Source: Dehalococcoidia bacterium (GTDB taxonomy: Bacteria > Chloroflexota > Dehalococcoidia > GIF9 > AB-539-J10). Taken from it: DNA of 35,490 bases. This document shows, one piece after another, positions 10,402 to 19,248 of the stretch. The stretch is from assembly GCA_022866545.1 (NCBI GenBank), contig JALHUO010000052.1, positions 1 through 35,490 of the forward strand, read 5' to 3'. The notes under the pieces are model-generated. The model saw nothing but the letters and a program-made list of their open reading frames with translations. It searched no databases and was not told the DNA's origin. Position numbers and translations under genes: made by a program. The stretch's first letter is position 1. Every line of letters begins with the position of its first letter.

Positions 10402-11409
10402 TTATTGCTTTGTGACGTCGCTTGGCTTACGCAGTGGCTTGAAGACGCCGCGGGCACCTATCCTGGAGATAACATCTTCAGCTTCCTTGATTATCCGGTC
10501 TATCAGCTCCTTGACCGTGGGGATGTCGTGAACAAGGCCTACTACCTGTCCACAAGCCACTAATCCTCGGTCGAGGGCACCTGTTTCGTAGACCTCCAGC
10601 CCCCTCTTACCGCTGAGGAGCGACGCCAATTCCTCTATGGTAGCACTCCTTTTCTCCATCTCAATCACCTTTTCAGCAGTGGCATTTCTCAATACTCTCT
10701 CAGTATTACGTAAAGAACGCATTACGAACATGGTGTCGCGTTCTGACGACTTCACCAACCATTCTTTTACCTTGGGATGGATAGCACACTCTTGCGTTGC
10801 CATGAATCGAGTGCCCATATTAATCCCGCTTGCTCCCAGTGCCAGGGCGGCGACAAGTCCACGTCCGTCGCCAAAGCCTCCAGAGGCGATGACAGGAATG
10901 TCCACAGCATCAACAGTCAAAGGAATCAGGACGAGCGAGGTAACGTCCTCCTCGCCCGGGGCGCCGGCGCACTCAAAGCCATCAATGCTAACGGCATCGC
11001 AGCCTATCCGCTGAGCGGTGCGAGCGAAGCGCACTGCGGTGCACTTGTGTATCACCTTAACTCCAGCCGCCTTAAGCCGTTCCATATATTGCTCCGGGTT
11101 TCTGCCGGCTGTTTCCACAATCTTCACTCCGGAATCGATAACCGCATTTACATAGCCGTCAATATCCACTGGGCGAAGAGTGGGCAGCAGCGTTATATTT
11201 ACTCCGAAGGGTTTATCGGTAAGCGTTCTGGTCTTCTTGATTTCGACGGCCAGTTCCGCGGGAGTTGGAAATGTAAATGCCGTTAAGATACCGAGCGCCC
11301 CGGCGTTGGATACTGCGGCTACCAGCTCGGCCCGGGAAAGCCACATCATTCCGCCCTGGGTGATAGGATGCTTGATACCTAGAAGCTCCGTTATACGTGT
11401 CTTAAACAT
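10402..11409 (-). CDS. Nitronate monooxygenase / FabK-like FMN-dependent TIM-barrel enzyme
   Basis: MFKTRITELLGIKHPITQGGMMWLSRAELVAAVSNAGALGIL; VSIDGFECAGAPGEEDVTSLVLIP; PVIASGGFGDGRGLVAALALGASGINMGTRF. Confidence 0.9.
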   Translation of the reverse strand: MFKTRITELLGIKHPITQGGMMWLSRAELVAAVSNAGALGILTAFTFPTPAELAVEIKKTRTLTDKPFGVNITLLPTLRPVDIDGYVNAVIDSGVKIVETAGRNPEQYMERLKAAGVKVIHKCTAVRFARTAQRIGCDAVSIDGFECAGAPGEEDVTSLVLIPLTVDAVDIPVIASGGFGDGRGLVAALALGASGINMGTRFMATQECAIHPKVKEWLVKSSERDTMFVMRSLRNTERVLRNATAEKVIEMEKRSATIEELASLLSGKRGLEVYETGALDRGLVACGQVVGLVHDIPTVKELIDRIIKEAEDVISRIGARGVFKPLRKPSDVTKQ

Positions 11410-11612
11410 GGTGTTTCCTCCTTGTGATATTTGCGGTTGATTATAACATTTAGGCGGTTAGCCCAGCACATTCACGCAGGCTTAAGCATTCCTGTTTCCC
11501 CTAAAAAAGGCCCTCTCTTTTCCATAGAAGCCCGCGAGCCTTCGGGTGGAAGACAGGTCTCTGCCCCGGTGTCCGAGTTCCGCGAGAAGTCGTAAGACTT
11601 TTGGGGGTTAGT

Positions 11613-13340
11613 TTAGTGATTATTCCTATCTAAAACAGCCAGCAATTCTTCCAGGGGCAGAGTATTCAATATATGTTGCGGCTCACACCATGCCCGTCGG
11701 GCAACGCCAACCCCGAATCGCATAAGGGCCAGATGAGCAATGCTGTGGGCGTCGGTCCCGATGGCGAGCTTTACCCCCCATTCTCGGGCACGAAAAGCGT
11801 GGATATCCTTCAGGTCGAGGCGGTCAGGCATGGCGCTAATCTCCATAATCTTATTGTACTTGGCTGCCACCTGAAAGACGGCTTCCAGGTCTATGGCTAC
11901 AGGCTCACGCTCTCCTATAAGGCGGCAGGTAGGGTGAGCAATCACGTCGACATCGGGGTTTTCTATGGCCGTTATTATCCTGCGGGTCATCTTTTCCTCG
12001 CTCTGGCTCATGGCCGAGTGAACGGCAGCAATCACTATATCCAGTTCGGACAGGATTTCGTGAGGTAGGTCCAACCTGCCGTCTGCCCGAATATCAACTT
12101 CGATGCCCGTAAGCACACGAATTCCCGCTGAGCGCTCGTTAAGAGCTCTGATCTCAGCAACTTGTTCCCTCAGTCTATCCACATCGAGCCCATGAGCAAT
12201 GCCTCGCCCCGCGGAGTGTTCCGTGATTGCGATATATTGATAGCCCATATCTTGGGCTGCCCGAGCCAGTTCCTCGATGGAATCATGCCCATCGCTCCAT
12301 TCAGTGTGTGTATGAAGGTCTCCCTTCATGTCGGATAGCTCCACGAGCTTGGGTATAGCTCCCTGCTCAGCCTTTTCTATTTCACCCTGTGCCTCTCTGA
12401 GTTCGGGTGGGATATACTGAAGCCCAAGCCGATGATAGAATTCCTCCTCCGTGGCAAATTTTTCCAGCTTGCCTGTAGCTATAACAGTTATCCCATATTC
12501 ACTCAGCTTTGTCCCCTGCTTGTGCCATTTTTCTGTCAGGGAAATATTGTGCTGTTTGTTACCGGTGGAATATTGCAGCAGCGAACCGAAGGAGTCGTGT
12601 TCGACCATCCTCAAGTCAACTTGCAGTCCGCCGCTGACAATGACACTGGCTTTGGTTGATCCCTGGGCCAGCACCTGTCTTACAAGAGGCAGTGCCACAA
12701 AAGCATCTATGACCTCCTTGGGGTTATCGGCAGTGCCCATGAGATCGATATCACCCACTGTTTCCCGAAAGCGACGTAAGCTGCCCGCGGGAGTGAGATT
12801 TCTCACGCCGGGGATAGAGCGGAGGGTGGTTAGGATCTCCTCGACAATGGGCAAAGCTTCCCCGATGGGGATGCGCTGGTCTTTGCGGCGCAATGCCTGG
12901 ATTTGGTGGAGGATATTATCGGCGGTCTTTTCGCCAAGCCGGAAGAGCTTGGCCACTCGCCCTTCATTGATTGCTCGCTCCAGTTCGTCTACCGAGCTTA
13001 TCCCTAATTCGCTGGAAAGCTTGTTAGCCGTGTTGGGCCCAATCCCCGGTATGGCCAGGAGATTGGTTATCCCCCGGGGAAACTCAGCCTTCAGGCTCTC
13101 GTAATAGCCCAGCTTGCCAGTTGTTATCAGTTCGGTGGTCTTCTTGGCTATCGCTTCACCCACGCCGGGAATGCTCCGCAAGTTGTCCCCCTCTTCAACC
13201 ATCGCCTCCAGTTCTCTGGGATAGTGCTCGATAGCCCGGGCTGCCTTCTGGTAGGCGCGAATCTTGAAGACGTTCTCTCCCCTAAGCTCCAGAAGGTCGG
13301 CAATATCCTGAAATACCTTGACCACCTCGCTGTTATTCAT
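11613..13340 (-). CDS. polX: DNA polymerase/3'-5' exonuclease PolX (Pol beta domain plus PHP domain)
   Basis: HhH motifs (SIPGVGEAIAKK, AIPGIGPNTANK), nucleotidyltransferase GDIDLMGT, PHP motifs GDLHTHTEWSDG, AITEHS, IGTDAHS. Confidence 0.95.
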   Translation of the reverse strand: MNNSEVVKVFQDIADLLELRGENVFKIRAYQKAARAIEHYPRELEAMVEEGDNLRSIPGVGEAIAKKTTELITTGKLGYYESLKAEFPRGITNLLAIPGIGPNTANKLSSELGISSVDELERAINEGRVAKLFRLGEKTADNILHQIQALRRKDQRIPIGEALPIVEEILTTLRSIPGVRNLTPAGSLRRFRETVGDIDLMGTADNPKEVIDAFVALPLVRQVLAQGSTKASVIVSGGLQVDLRMVEHDSFGSLLQYSTGNKQHNISLTEKWHKQGTKLSEYGITVIATGKLEKFATEEEFYHRLGLQYIPPELREAQGEIEKAEQGAIPKLVELSDMKGDLHTHTEWSDGHDSIEELARAAQDMGYQYIAITEHSAGRGIAHGLDVDRLREQVAEIRALNERSAGIRVLTGIEVDIRADGRLDLPHEILSELDIVIAAVHSAMSQSEEKMTRRIITAIENPDVDVIAHPTCRLIGEREPVAIDLEAVFQVAAKYNKIMEISAMPDRLDLKDIHAFRAREWGVKLAIGTDAHSIAHLALMRFGVGVARRAWCEPQHILNTLPLEELLAVLDRNNH

Positions 13341-13522
13341 GTTTTTGCTCGCGCCTCCTCCCCTCCCTTATTATACCCTTGTTTCCCAAGCCTATGACAA
13401 TGGAGCTGCCTTAAATCAGTTGCTGCTTGAGCGGACTGTCTAAATAGTGATTTATGGTACACTAATGTCATTAGAAGGCACTTGGGAACCGTTCATTAAA
13501 GATGTAATCCATCGCAACTGAA

Positions 13523-14149
13523 ATGCAAGCGTATATCAAGAACAGGGTATTGGGGGGATATGACCTGAACCTTGTGGCGGTGGTCTGCATATCCACGCTG
13601 GTTTTGGTTCTCCAGCGTTATCATCCTTTAAACATCGATTTTCCCCGGGCAACGGAGCTCACTTACTGGTTGCTGGTTCCGCTGGCGGTGGGGTGGCTGC
13701 TTTTTCGGGATAAGCCCCGGGACTATGGCTTTCGCATTGGCAACTGGAAATGGGCGCTAATTTTGACCCCGGCCTGCCTTGCCGCCATGGCGCTGATTCT
13801 CTACGGGGCCAGCAAGATGCCCGAGTTTCGTTCCTATTACTACAAATATGCCATAGACTGGCCCGAGTTGCTGCTGGATACCGCCCTGTACATGTTTTCC
13901 TGGGAATTTGTGTTCCGTGGATATATGCTGTTCGGTCTGGAAAAATCGATAGGCAGGAACGCCATCTTTGTGCAGGCCATTCCCTTTGTGCTGCTTCATC
14001 TAGGCATAGGCAAGCCTTCTTTGGAGACGCTGGCCTGCATCCCCGGCGGCTTTGGGTTTGGCTACGTGGCATACAAAACAAGGTCGTTTCTGCCTTGTTT
14101 TATCATACACTTCGGCATGTACATGATGATGGTCTCCTTTGTGAATTAA
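13523..14149 (+). CDS. CPBP family intramembrane glutamic-type protease (Abi/CAAX-like)
   Basis: Multi-TM protein with SWEFVFRGYMLFGLEK (EExxxR-like, here EFVFRG) and a later FVLLHLGIGKPSLE / PCFIIHFGMY helix pair. Confidence 0.8.
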   Translation: MQAYIKNRVLGGYDLNLVAVVCISTLVLVLQRYHPLNIDFPRATELTYWLLVPLAVGWLLFRDKPRDYGFRIGNWKWALILTPACLAAMALILYGASKMPEFRSYYYKYAIDWPELLLDTALYMFSWEFVFRGYMLFGLEKSIGRNAIFVQAIPFVLLHLGIGKPSLETLACIPGGFGFGYVAYKTRSFLPCFIIHFGMYMMMVSFVN

Positions 14150-14303
14150 AATGGGGTCAACTCTATTTTTCCCCTTCGGTCAGAATGCCCCTTGCTCGGC
14201 TGGAAACAAGCCTCGACAGTGCGGCTCGGAAATACACGACAGGTGTCTATCCTGTACCTCCGGGTTGTCATAGTTGAGGGGAAAAATAGAGTTGACCCCA
14301 TTT
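14149..14303. mobile_element. 155-bp palindromic element with perfect 27-bp terminal inverted repeats (MITE-like or bidirectional hairpin)
   Basis: 14149-14175 AAATGGGGTCAACTCTATTTTTCCCCT is the exact reverse complement of 14277-14303 AGGGGAAAAATAGAGTTGACCCCATTT. Confidence 0.8.
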
Positions 14304-15066
14304 ATGGGAAGTAAGGGAGCACATACTCGGGGAACACTGCTAGGAGAATGCCAACAATTGCCGGCCACTGGGCAAGGTATATTCCGAGGGGATGTCTTCC
14401 CGGCAGAGTCAAAGCTGAGACAACCCGGTTGTTGAAGTCAGGAATACTGAACCTTCTGTTTCCTTGCGGGTAGAGAATTTTACCGAAGAACATCCCGGCA
14501 AGGAAAAGGCCGAACCACGGCAGCAGCGGCATGTAGTCCATTATCGAGCCAAAGCCGTGTGGCATCAGCCCCAGCCAGAACAACCAGGGAAAATCGAAAC
14601 TAATACCCCGAAGCTGAAAACCTATTATCATCAGAGCAATGCCCAGAACCAGGTTGACGAAGCGGAACCTCAAAAAGAATGGGGCGAGCATGAATGCAAT
14701 CCCGAAGAAGTGGAGCACGCCGAATTGAACGTAGTCCGGTCCGGGTATCAGCCATGTGGCTAGAGTGATCCCCATGCCCATCACGAATATCTGCAGGCCT
14801 CGGCGCAGAAACGGCGATGTTCTCTTCGACCTGGAATAGGCGATTGTGATCGAGACCCCGGCCAGGAAGATGAAAGTTCCACCGCCAAAGGTAAACCACA
14901 GCGGGAACCAGGGATACAGATATGAGGCGGTCGCGTGGATGCCAAAGTAGTCGATTAGAAGGAGTGTGTGGTAGGCTATCATGACTGCGATAGCGTTGGT
15001 GCGCAAGAGGTCTATCTCCCAGAAACGGCTCCGCCGGGTTGTGCTGGTCTGAGTGGTATCTGCCAT
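14302..15066 (-). CDS. Heparan-alpha-glucosaminide N-acetyltransferase-like (DUF1624) membrane protein
   Basis: RFWEIDLLRTNAIAVMIAYHTLLLIDYFGI...GGGTFIFLAGVSITIAYSR, multi-TM; likely start MADTTQ at 15066, not the upstream extension to 15156. Confidence 0.8.
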   Translation of the reverse strand: MADTTQTSTTRRSRFWEIDLLRTNAIAVMIAYHTLLLIDYFGIHATASYLYPWFPLWFTFGGGTFIFLAGVSITIAYSRSKRTSPFLRRGLQIFVMGMGITLATWLIPGPDYVQFGVLHFFGIAFMLAPFFLRFRFVNLVLGIALMIIGFQLRGISFDFPWLFWLGLMPHGFGSIMDYMPLLPWFGLFLAGMFFGKILYPQGNRRFSIPDFNNRVVSALTLPGRHPLGIYLAQWPAIVGILLAVFPEYVLPYFP

Positions 15067-15227
15067 CTGTCTATCTTTCGGGCACGATTTTATCATGTTT
15101 CGGTCATTATTGTCTCGTGCTCCGGCGTTTCTGGGGTTGTGGGGACATAATAACATAGAACTCTTACCGTTTAGGCTGCGTGTTTAATGTGGCATGATCA
15201 CAATACAACATTCCCGCCTTGTGTAAT

Positions 15228-15250
15228 GAGGTGACAAAACAGGCTTTTGT
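15228..15250. repeat. Short dispersed palindromic repeat, copy A (GAGGTGACAAAACAGGCTTTTGT)
   Basis: Matches 30985-31007 (GAGGCGACAAAACAGGCTTTTGT) with one difference; contains GACAAAA-cagg-c-TTTTGTC hairpin. Confidence 0.6.
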
Positions 15251-15268
15251 CTGATTACAGGGGAAAGT

Positions 15269-15355
15269 CTAATTCAGGCCCCAGCCCGTGATATTGCACT
15301 GCCCGTAGTCGTCGTATCTCACAGCGACCACATTGCCGTTGCCACTAAGTCCTAC
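15269..15355 (-). pseudogene. Out-of-frame 3' continuation of the RCC1-repeat gene
   Basis: In a shifted frame just after the stop at 15352: VGLSGNGNVVAVRYDDYGQCNITGWGLN*, matching the second half of the RCC1 unit. Confidence 0.75.
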
Positions 15356-16269
15356 CAGTCGCCGACATTGCACTGGTCGTCGCCGTTGTATCCCACGGCG
15401 ACCACGGTGCCGTCTTGCGTCAACCCCACCGTGTGACTAGAGCCTGCGGTGATCTGGGTGATGCCTGTCCAGTTGCCAACGTTGCATTGCCCGTCGCCGT
15501 TGTATCCCACGGCGACCACAGTGCCGTCGGACTTAACCCCTACCGTGTACAAGCTGCCCGCGGCGACCTGGATGATGTTCCTCCAGCCGCCGACATTGCA
15601 CTGCCCGAAGGTGTTGCTTCCCACGGCGACCACAATGCCGTCGGAGTTAAGCCCCACTGTGTGACTATAGCCTGCGCCGACCTGGATGATGTTCCTCCAG
15701 CCGCCGACATTGCACTGCCCGGCACCATTCCAACCCGCGGCGACCACGGTGCCGTCGGACTTAAGCCCCACTGTGTGACTATAGCCTGCGGCGACCTGGA
15801 TGATGTTCCCCCAGCCGCCGACATTACACTGCCCGGCACCATTCCAGCCCGCGGCGACCACGGTGCCGTCGGATTTGAGCCCCACCGTGTGACTAGAGCC
15901 CGCTGCGATCTGGACGATCCCCGTCCAGTGCTGGATCTCGAGCTGCCAGTCTATGCCGGATCCCACGATAATTGCGCTACCATCAGCCTTAATTCCTACC
16001 GTGTGACGATAGCCTGCGGCAACCTGGATGATGCCCTGCCAGCCGCCGACATTGCACTGCCCATAGTAGTTCGAGCCCACGGTGAGTACAGTGCCGTCGA
16101 ACTTAACCCCCACAGTATGATACTCGCCGCAGGCGAGGTAGGTGATGGGGTATTGGGGAGATCCCCAGGGAGATGGATAAACACTCTGAGAACAGCCTAC
16201 CATCCCGACAAGTGAGCCTACCGTGACCAAAAGAATGCTAAGTCTTGCCAAATAAAAAACTTTCTTCAT
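15352..16269 (-). CDS. RCC1-repeat lipoprotein (beta-propeller type), probably prematurely terminated
   Basis: MKKVFYLARLSILLVTVGSLVGMVGC signal/lipobox; tandem units such as WRNIIQVAAGYSHTVGLKSDGTVVAAGWNGAGQCNVGG; 114-bp period seen at 15601, 15715 and 15829. Confidence 0.88.
   Translation of the reverse strand: MKKVFYLARLSILLVTVGSLVGMVGCSQSVYPSPWGSPQYPITYLACGEYHTVGVKFDGTVLTVGSNYYGQCNVGGWQGIIQVAAGYRHTVGIKADGSAIIVGSGIDWQLEIQHWTGIVQIAAGSSHTVGLKSDGTVVAAGWNGAGQCNVGGWGNIIQVAAGYSHTVGLKSDGTVVAAGWNGAGQCNVGGWRNIIQVGAGYSHTVGLNSDGIVVAVGSNTFGQCNVGGWRNIIQVAAGSLYTVGVKSDGTVVAVGYNGDGQCNVGNWTGITQITAGSSHTVGLTQDGTVVAVGYNGDDQCNVGDW
15557..15884 (-). repeat. Tandem 114-bp repeats inside the RCC1-like gene
   Basis: ctgcccg after cattgca/cattaca at 15601, 15715, 15829 (spacing 114 bp each) with near-identical intervening sequence. 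Confidence 0.8.
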
Positions 16270-16507
16270 GCTCGCTTCCTTTTCTGCCAACTTAGTTTCA
16301 TACTATATCAGCACTCCTGCACGGTCAAGATTACAAAGGTACCATTACTAAAGACATTGTCGATTGTTCAGTCGGGACGAATTCACTCCAATTTGGCTGG
16401 TGATATAAATAGCAGATAAGCATGTGGCAATCATAAAATGGGTCGATGCTAATTTCTGTCCTGGTATTCCTAGTGGGATTTCGATGCCGTCATAGTATAA
16501 TGAGATT

Positions 16508-19240
16508 GTGGCCAAGGAAGGGACACCACTGTTGATGCTTTTTGACGGCAATGCCCTGGTGCACCGCGCCTTTCACGCTTTGCCTCCGCTAACCCAGCAC
16601 AAGACGGGGGAGCTGGTAAATGCCGTCTATGGCTTTGCCAGTACCTTGCTCAAAGTATTTGCCGATTTCAAGCCGACTCACTGGGCCATTGCCTTTGACC
16701 GTCCCACCCCGACCTTCAGACACAAAATGTTCGAAGAATACAAAGCCCAGCGCCCGGCCACGCCCGAGGAATTGAAAGGCCAGATAAGAAAAGTCCACCA
16801 GTTGGTGGCAGCCTTCCATATCCCCGTTTTTGAAATCGACGGCTTCGAGGCCGACGATATCCTGGGCACACTGAGCAGGCAGGCCGATGAGCAGGGCATT
16901 GAGACCATCATTGTTACCGGCGACAATGACATGCTGCAGGCCGTCTTACCTCGGGTGAAAGCTCTCGCCCCCCGGCGAAGCTTCACCGATACCGTCCTTT
17001 ACGATGAACAGGCAGTAGAGCAGAAATATGGCATCAAACCTGAACAACTTGCTGACCTGAAAGCGCTGGCCGGCGATGTCTCGGACAATATACCCGGCGT
17101 GCCCGGCGTCGGTGAGAAAACAGCCGCCAAATTACTTCAGCAATATGGCAGCCTCCAGGGAATCTACGACCATATTGAGGATATAACGCCGAGCAAGTTG
17201 CGGGACACGCTGCGCGAATATCGCAATCAGGCTTTCCGGAACAAGGAGCTATCCACGATAGTTAAAGATGTTCCTATCAAGCTGGACTTGAAGACCTGCC
17301 AGGTTAGCCACTACGACAGGAACGAGGTAGCGGGGCTTTTCCAGGAGCTTGAGTTTGTTAACCTGCTTCCCAGGCTGCCCCAGATGAGGGCCGAGGGCTT
17401 GCAGCCCTCCGTAGGGACGGGTCTTGTACCCGCCCACCCGTCGGCACTCAAGTGCCAAATGGTGAATACCGAGACAGCCCTGGGAGAACTCATAGGCGAC
17501 CTGGAAGAAGCACAAGATGTTGCTATCGAAGTTGAAACTACTGGCGAAAAGGCTGTAATCGCCGATTTGATAGGCATAGCCATGTCGCCAGGCCGGGGAA
17601 AGGCGTTCTATATACCTCTGGGGCACCAGGGCTTGAGCCAGCCGCCGCAACTGCCGCTGGCACAAGTCACAGGCCGGCTGAAGCCGGTTCTGGGAAACGC
17701 CAGCGTGGGGAAGGTCGCTTATGACAGTAAGCACGTTATGGCAGTGTTAGCTGGCTGCGGAATCAAGCTTGAGGATCTGAATTTCGACCCCATGCTCGCA
17801 GCCTATCTCCTCGGCGAAAAGAACCTGGGGCTCAAGGCGCTGGCCTTTAATAAACTGGGCATCGAGATTGCGACCCCTGCTGAGTTAACCGGCACAGGCA
17901 AGAAACAACGCTCCCTGGCCCTACTGGAGGCAAGCCGGGTTGCCGACTATGCCTGCGCCAGCGTGAACGTCCTCTGGAGCTTGAAGGAGTATTTGGAGAC
18001 CGAGCTGCGGCAGCAGGGAGTGTGGCAGCTTTTCACCGAAGTAGAGATGGCTTTGGTGCCGGTGTTAGCAGCCATGGAAGATAAGGGGATTCTTCTGGAT
18101 ACCGACCTGCTCCGCGAGATGTCCCTGGAGATGGGCAAGGAGCTGCTCAGGCTGGAGAAGGAAATCTACAGCAGTGTCGGGCACCAGTTCAATATCAATT
18201 CGCCCCAGCAATTGGGCAAGGTGCTTTTCGAGGACCTCCGGCTGCCCCAATCCCGCAGAACGAAAACCGGCTATTCCACCGAAGCCTCGGTCATGGAGGC
18301 GTTGAGAGGCGTTCATCCTGTAATTGAACTCATACTGCAGTACCGTCAGCTCAGCAAGCTCAAGTCAACCTATGTCGATGCCCTGCCCGCCCTTATCAAC
18401 CGCAGGACGAAGAGGGTGCATACCACCTTCAACCAGACAGGGACGACTACCGGCCGGCTCTCTTCCAGCGACCCCAACCTCCAGAACATACCGATAAGGA
18501 CCGAGATGGGGAACAAGATAAGGAAAGCCATCATAGCTGCGCCCGGGACATATCTCTTGAGCGCCGACTATTCTCAGATTGACCTCAGGGTCCTGGCCCA
18601 CCTCTCGCAGGACCCCGGCCTCATCGCCGCCTTCGCTCAGGACGAGGATATCCATGCCAGTACCGCCTCTAGACTCCTGGGCATCCCTGAAAAAGAGGTG
18701 ACCTCTGAGATGCGCCGTAATGCCAAGACGGTCAATTTCGGGGTCATTTATGGTATGAGCGATTACGGATTGGAGCAAGCCACCAAGCTCAGCCGGGAGG
18801 AAGCCGCCCAATTCATCGCCCTCTATTTCGAGAAATATCCCAAGGTGAAGGAATATCTGGAGGCCACCAAGGAGCAAGCCCGCAAGCTGGGCTATGTACA
18901 AACGGTGTTGGGGAGGAGGCGGTTCCTGCCTGAAATCAACTCTGCCAACCGGATGGTCAGGGAGGCCGCCGAGCGCATGGCCATAAATGCCCCGGTGCAG
19001 GGCAGCTCTGCCGACATTATTAAGATCGCCATGATAAACCTGCATCGGGAGATGGAGAAACGAAACTTCAAGAGCAAGATGCTGTTGCAGATACACGACG
19101 AGTTGCTCTTCGAGGTGCCCGAGGCAGAGGTGGAGGTCATGAAGTCCCTGGTTAGCGACCTCATGCCCCGGGCTTATGAGCTTTGCGTCCCTGTCAAGAT
19201 AGACATCAAGCTGGGCAAGAACTGGGCCGAGATGAAGTAG
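16508..19240 (+). CDS. polA: DNA polymerase I
   Basis: 5' nuclease domain (LMLFDGNALVHRAFHALPPL, VTGDNDMLQ), polymerase motifs DPNLQNIPIRTE, SADYSQIDLRVLAHLSQD, RRNAKTVNFGVIYGMSDYGL, LQIHDELLFEVP. Confidence 0.97.
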   Translation: MAKEGTPLLMLFDGNALVHRAFHALPPLTQHKTGELVNAVYGFASTLLKVFADFKPTHWAIAFDRPTPTFRHKMFEEYKAQRPATPEELKGQIRKVHQLVAAFHIPVFEIDGFEADDILGTLSRQADEQGIETIIVTGDNDMLQAVLPRVKALAPRRSFTDTVLYDEQAVEQKYGIKPEQLADLKALAGDVSDNIPGVPGVGEKTAAKLLQQYGSLQGIYDHIEDITPSKLRDTLREYRNQAFRNKELSTIVKDVPIKLDLKTCQVSHYDRNEVAGLFQELEFVNLLPRLPQMRAEGLQPSVGTGLVPAHPSALKCQMVNTETALGELIGDLEEAQDVAIEVETTGEKAVIADLIGIAMSPGRGKAFYIPLGHQGLSQPPQLPLAQVTGRLKPVLGNASVGKVAYDSKHVMAVLAGCGIKLEDLNFDPMLAAYLLGEKNLGLKALAFNKLGIEIATPAELTGTGKKQRSLALLEASRVADYACASVNVLWSLKEYLETELRQQGVWQLFTEVEMALVPVLAAMEDKGILLDTDLLREMSLEMGKELLRLEKEIYSSVGHQFNINSPQQLGKVLFEDLRLPQSRRTKTGYSTEASVMEALRGVHPVIELILQYRQLSKLKSTYVDALPALINRRTKRVHTTFNQTGTTTGRLSSSDPNLQNIPIRTEMGNKIRKAIIAAPGTYLLSADYSQIDLRVLAHLSQDPGLIAAFAQDEDIHASTASRLLGIPEKEVTSEMRRNAKTVNFGVIYGMSDYGLEQATKLSREEAAQFIALYFEKYPKVKEYLEATKEQARKLGYVQTVLGRRRFLPEINSANRMVREAAERMAINAPVQGSSADIIKIAMINLHREMEKRNFKSKMLLQIHDELLFEVPEAEVEVMKSLVSDLMPRAYELCVPVKIDIKLGKNWAEMK
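17393..17456. repeat. Hairpin-rich palindromic segment inserted in frame within polA
   Basis: Three consecutive hairpins: gagggct-tgc-agccctc (17393-17409); ggg(a)cgggt-cttgt-acccgccc (17414-17435); ggcact-ca-agtgcc (17443-17456). Translated as EGLQPSVGTGLVPAHPSALKCQ. Confidence 0.65.
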
Positions 19241-19248
19241 GGCGGGGC

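Noticed and set aside
11410-11612. GC-rich intergenic segment between polX and the FabK-like gene, possibly a structured RNA
   Set aside because: Only short hairpins (e.g. aagtc-gtaa-gactt) and no recognisable riboswitch or ncRNA family; needs a covariance-model search (Rfam/Infernal) to support.
12451-13104. 217-aa plus-strand ORF
   Set aside because: Antisense to polX HhH and nucleotidyltransferase domains.
15415-16215. 266-aa plus-strand repetitive ORF (GDHGAVGLKPHCVTIACGDLDDVPPAADIALPG repeats)
   Set aside because: Reverse complement of the RCC1 repeats; the repeat pattern is inherited from the real minus-strand gene, which has a signal peptide and lipobox.
18365-19096. 243-aa minus-strand ORF within polA
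   Set aside because: Antisense shadow of conserved polymerase motifs; no RBS or family resemblance.
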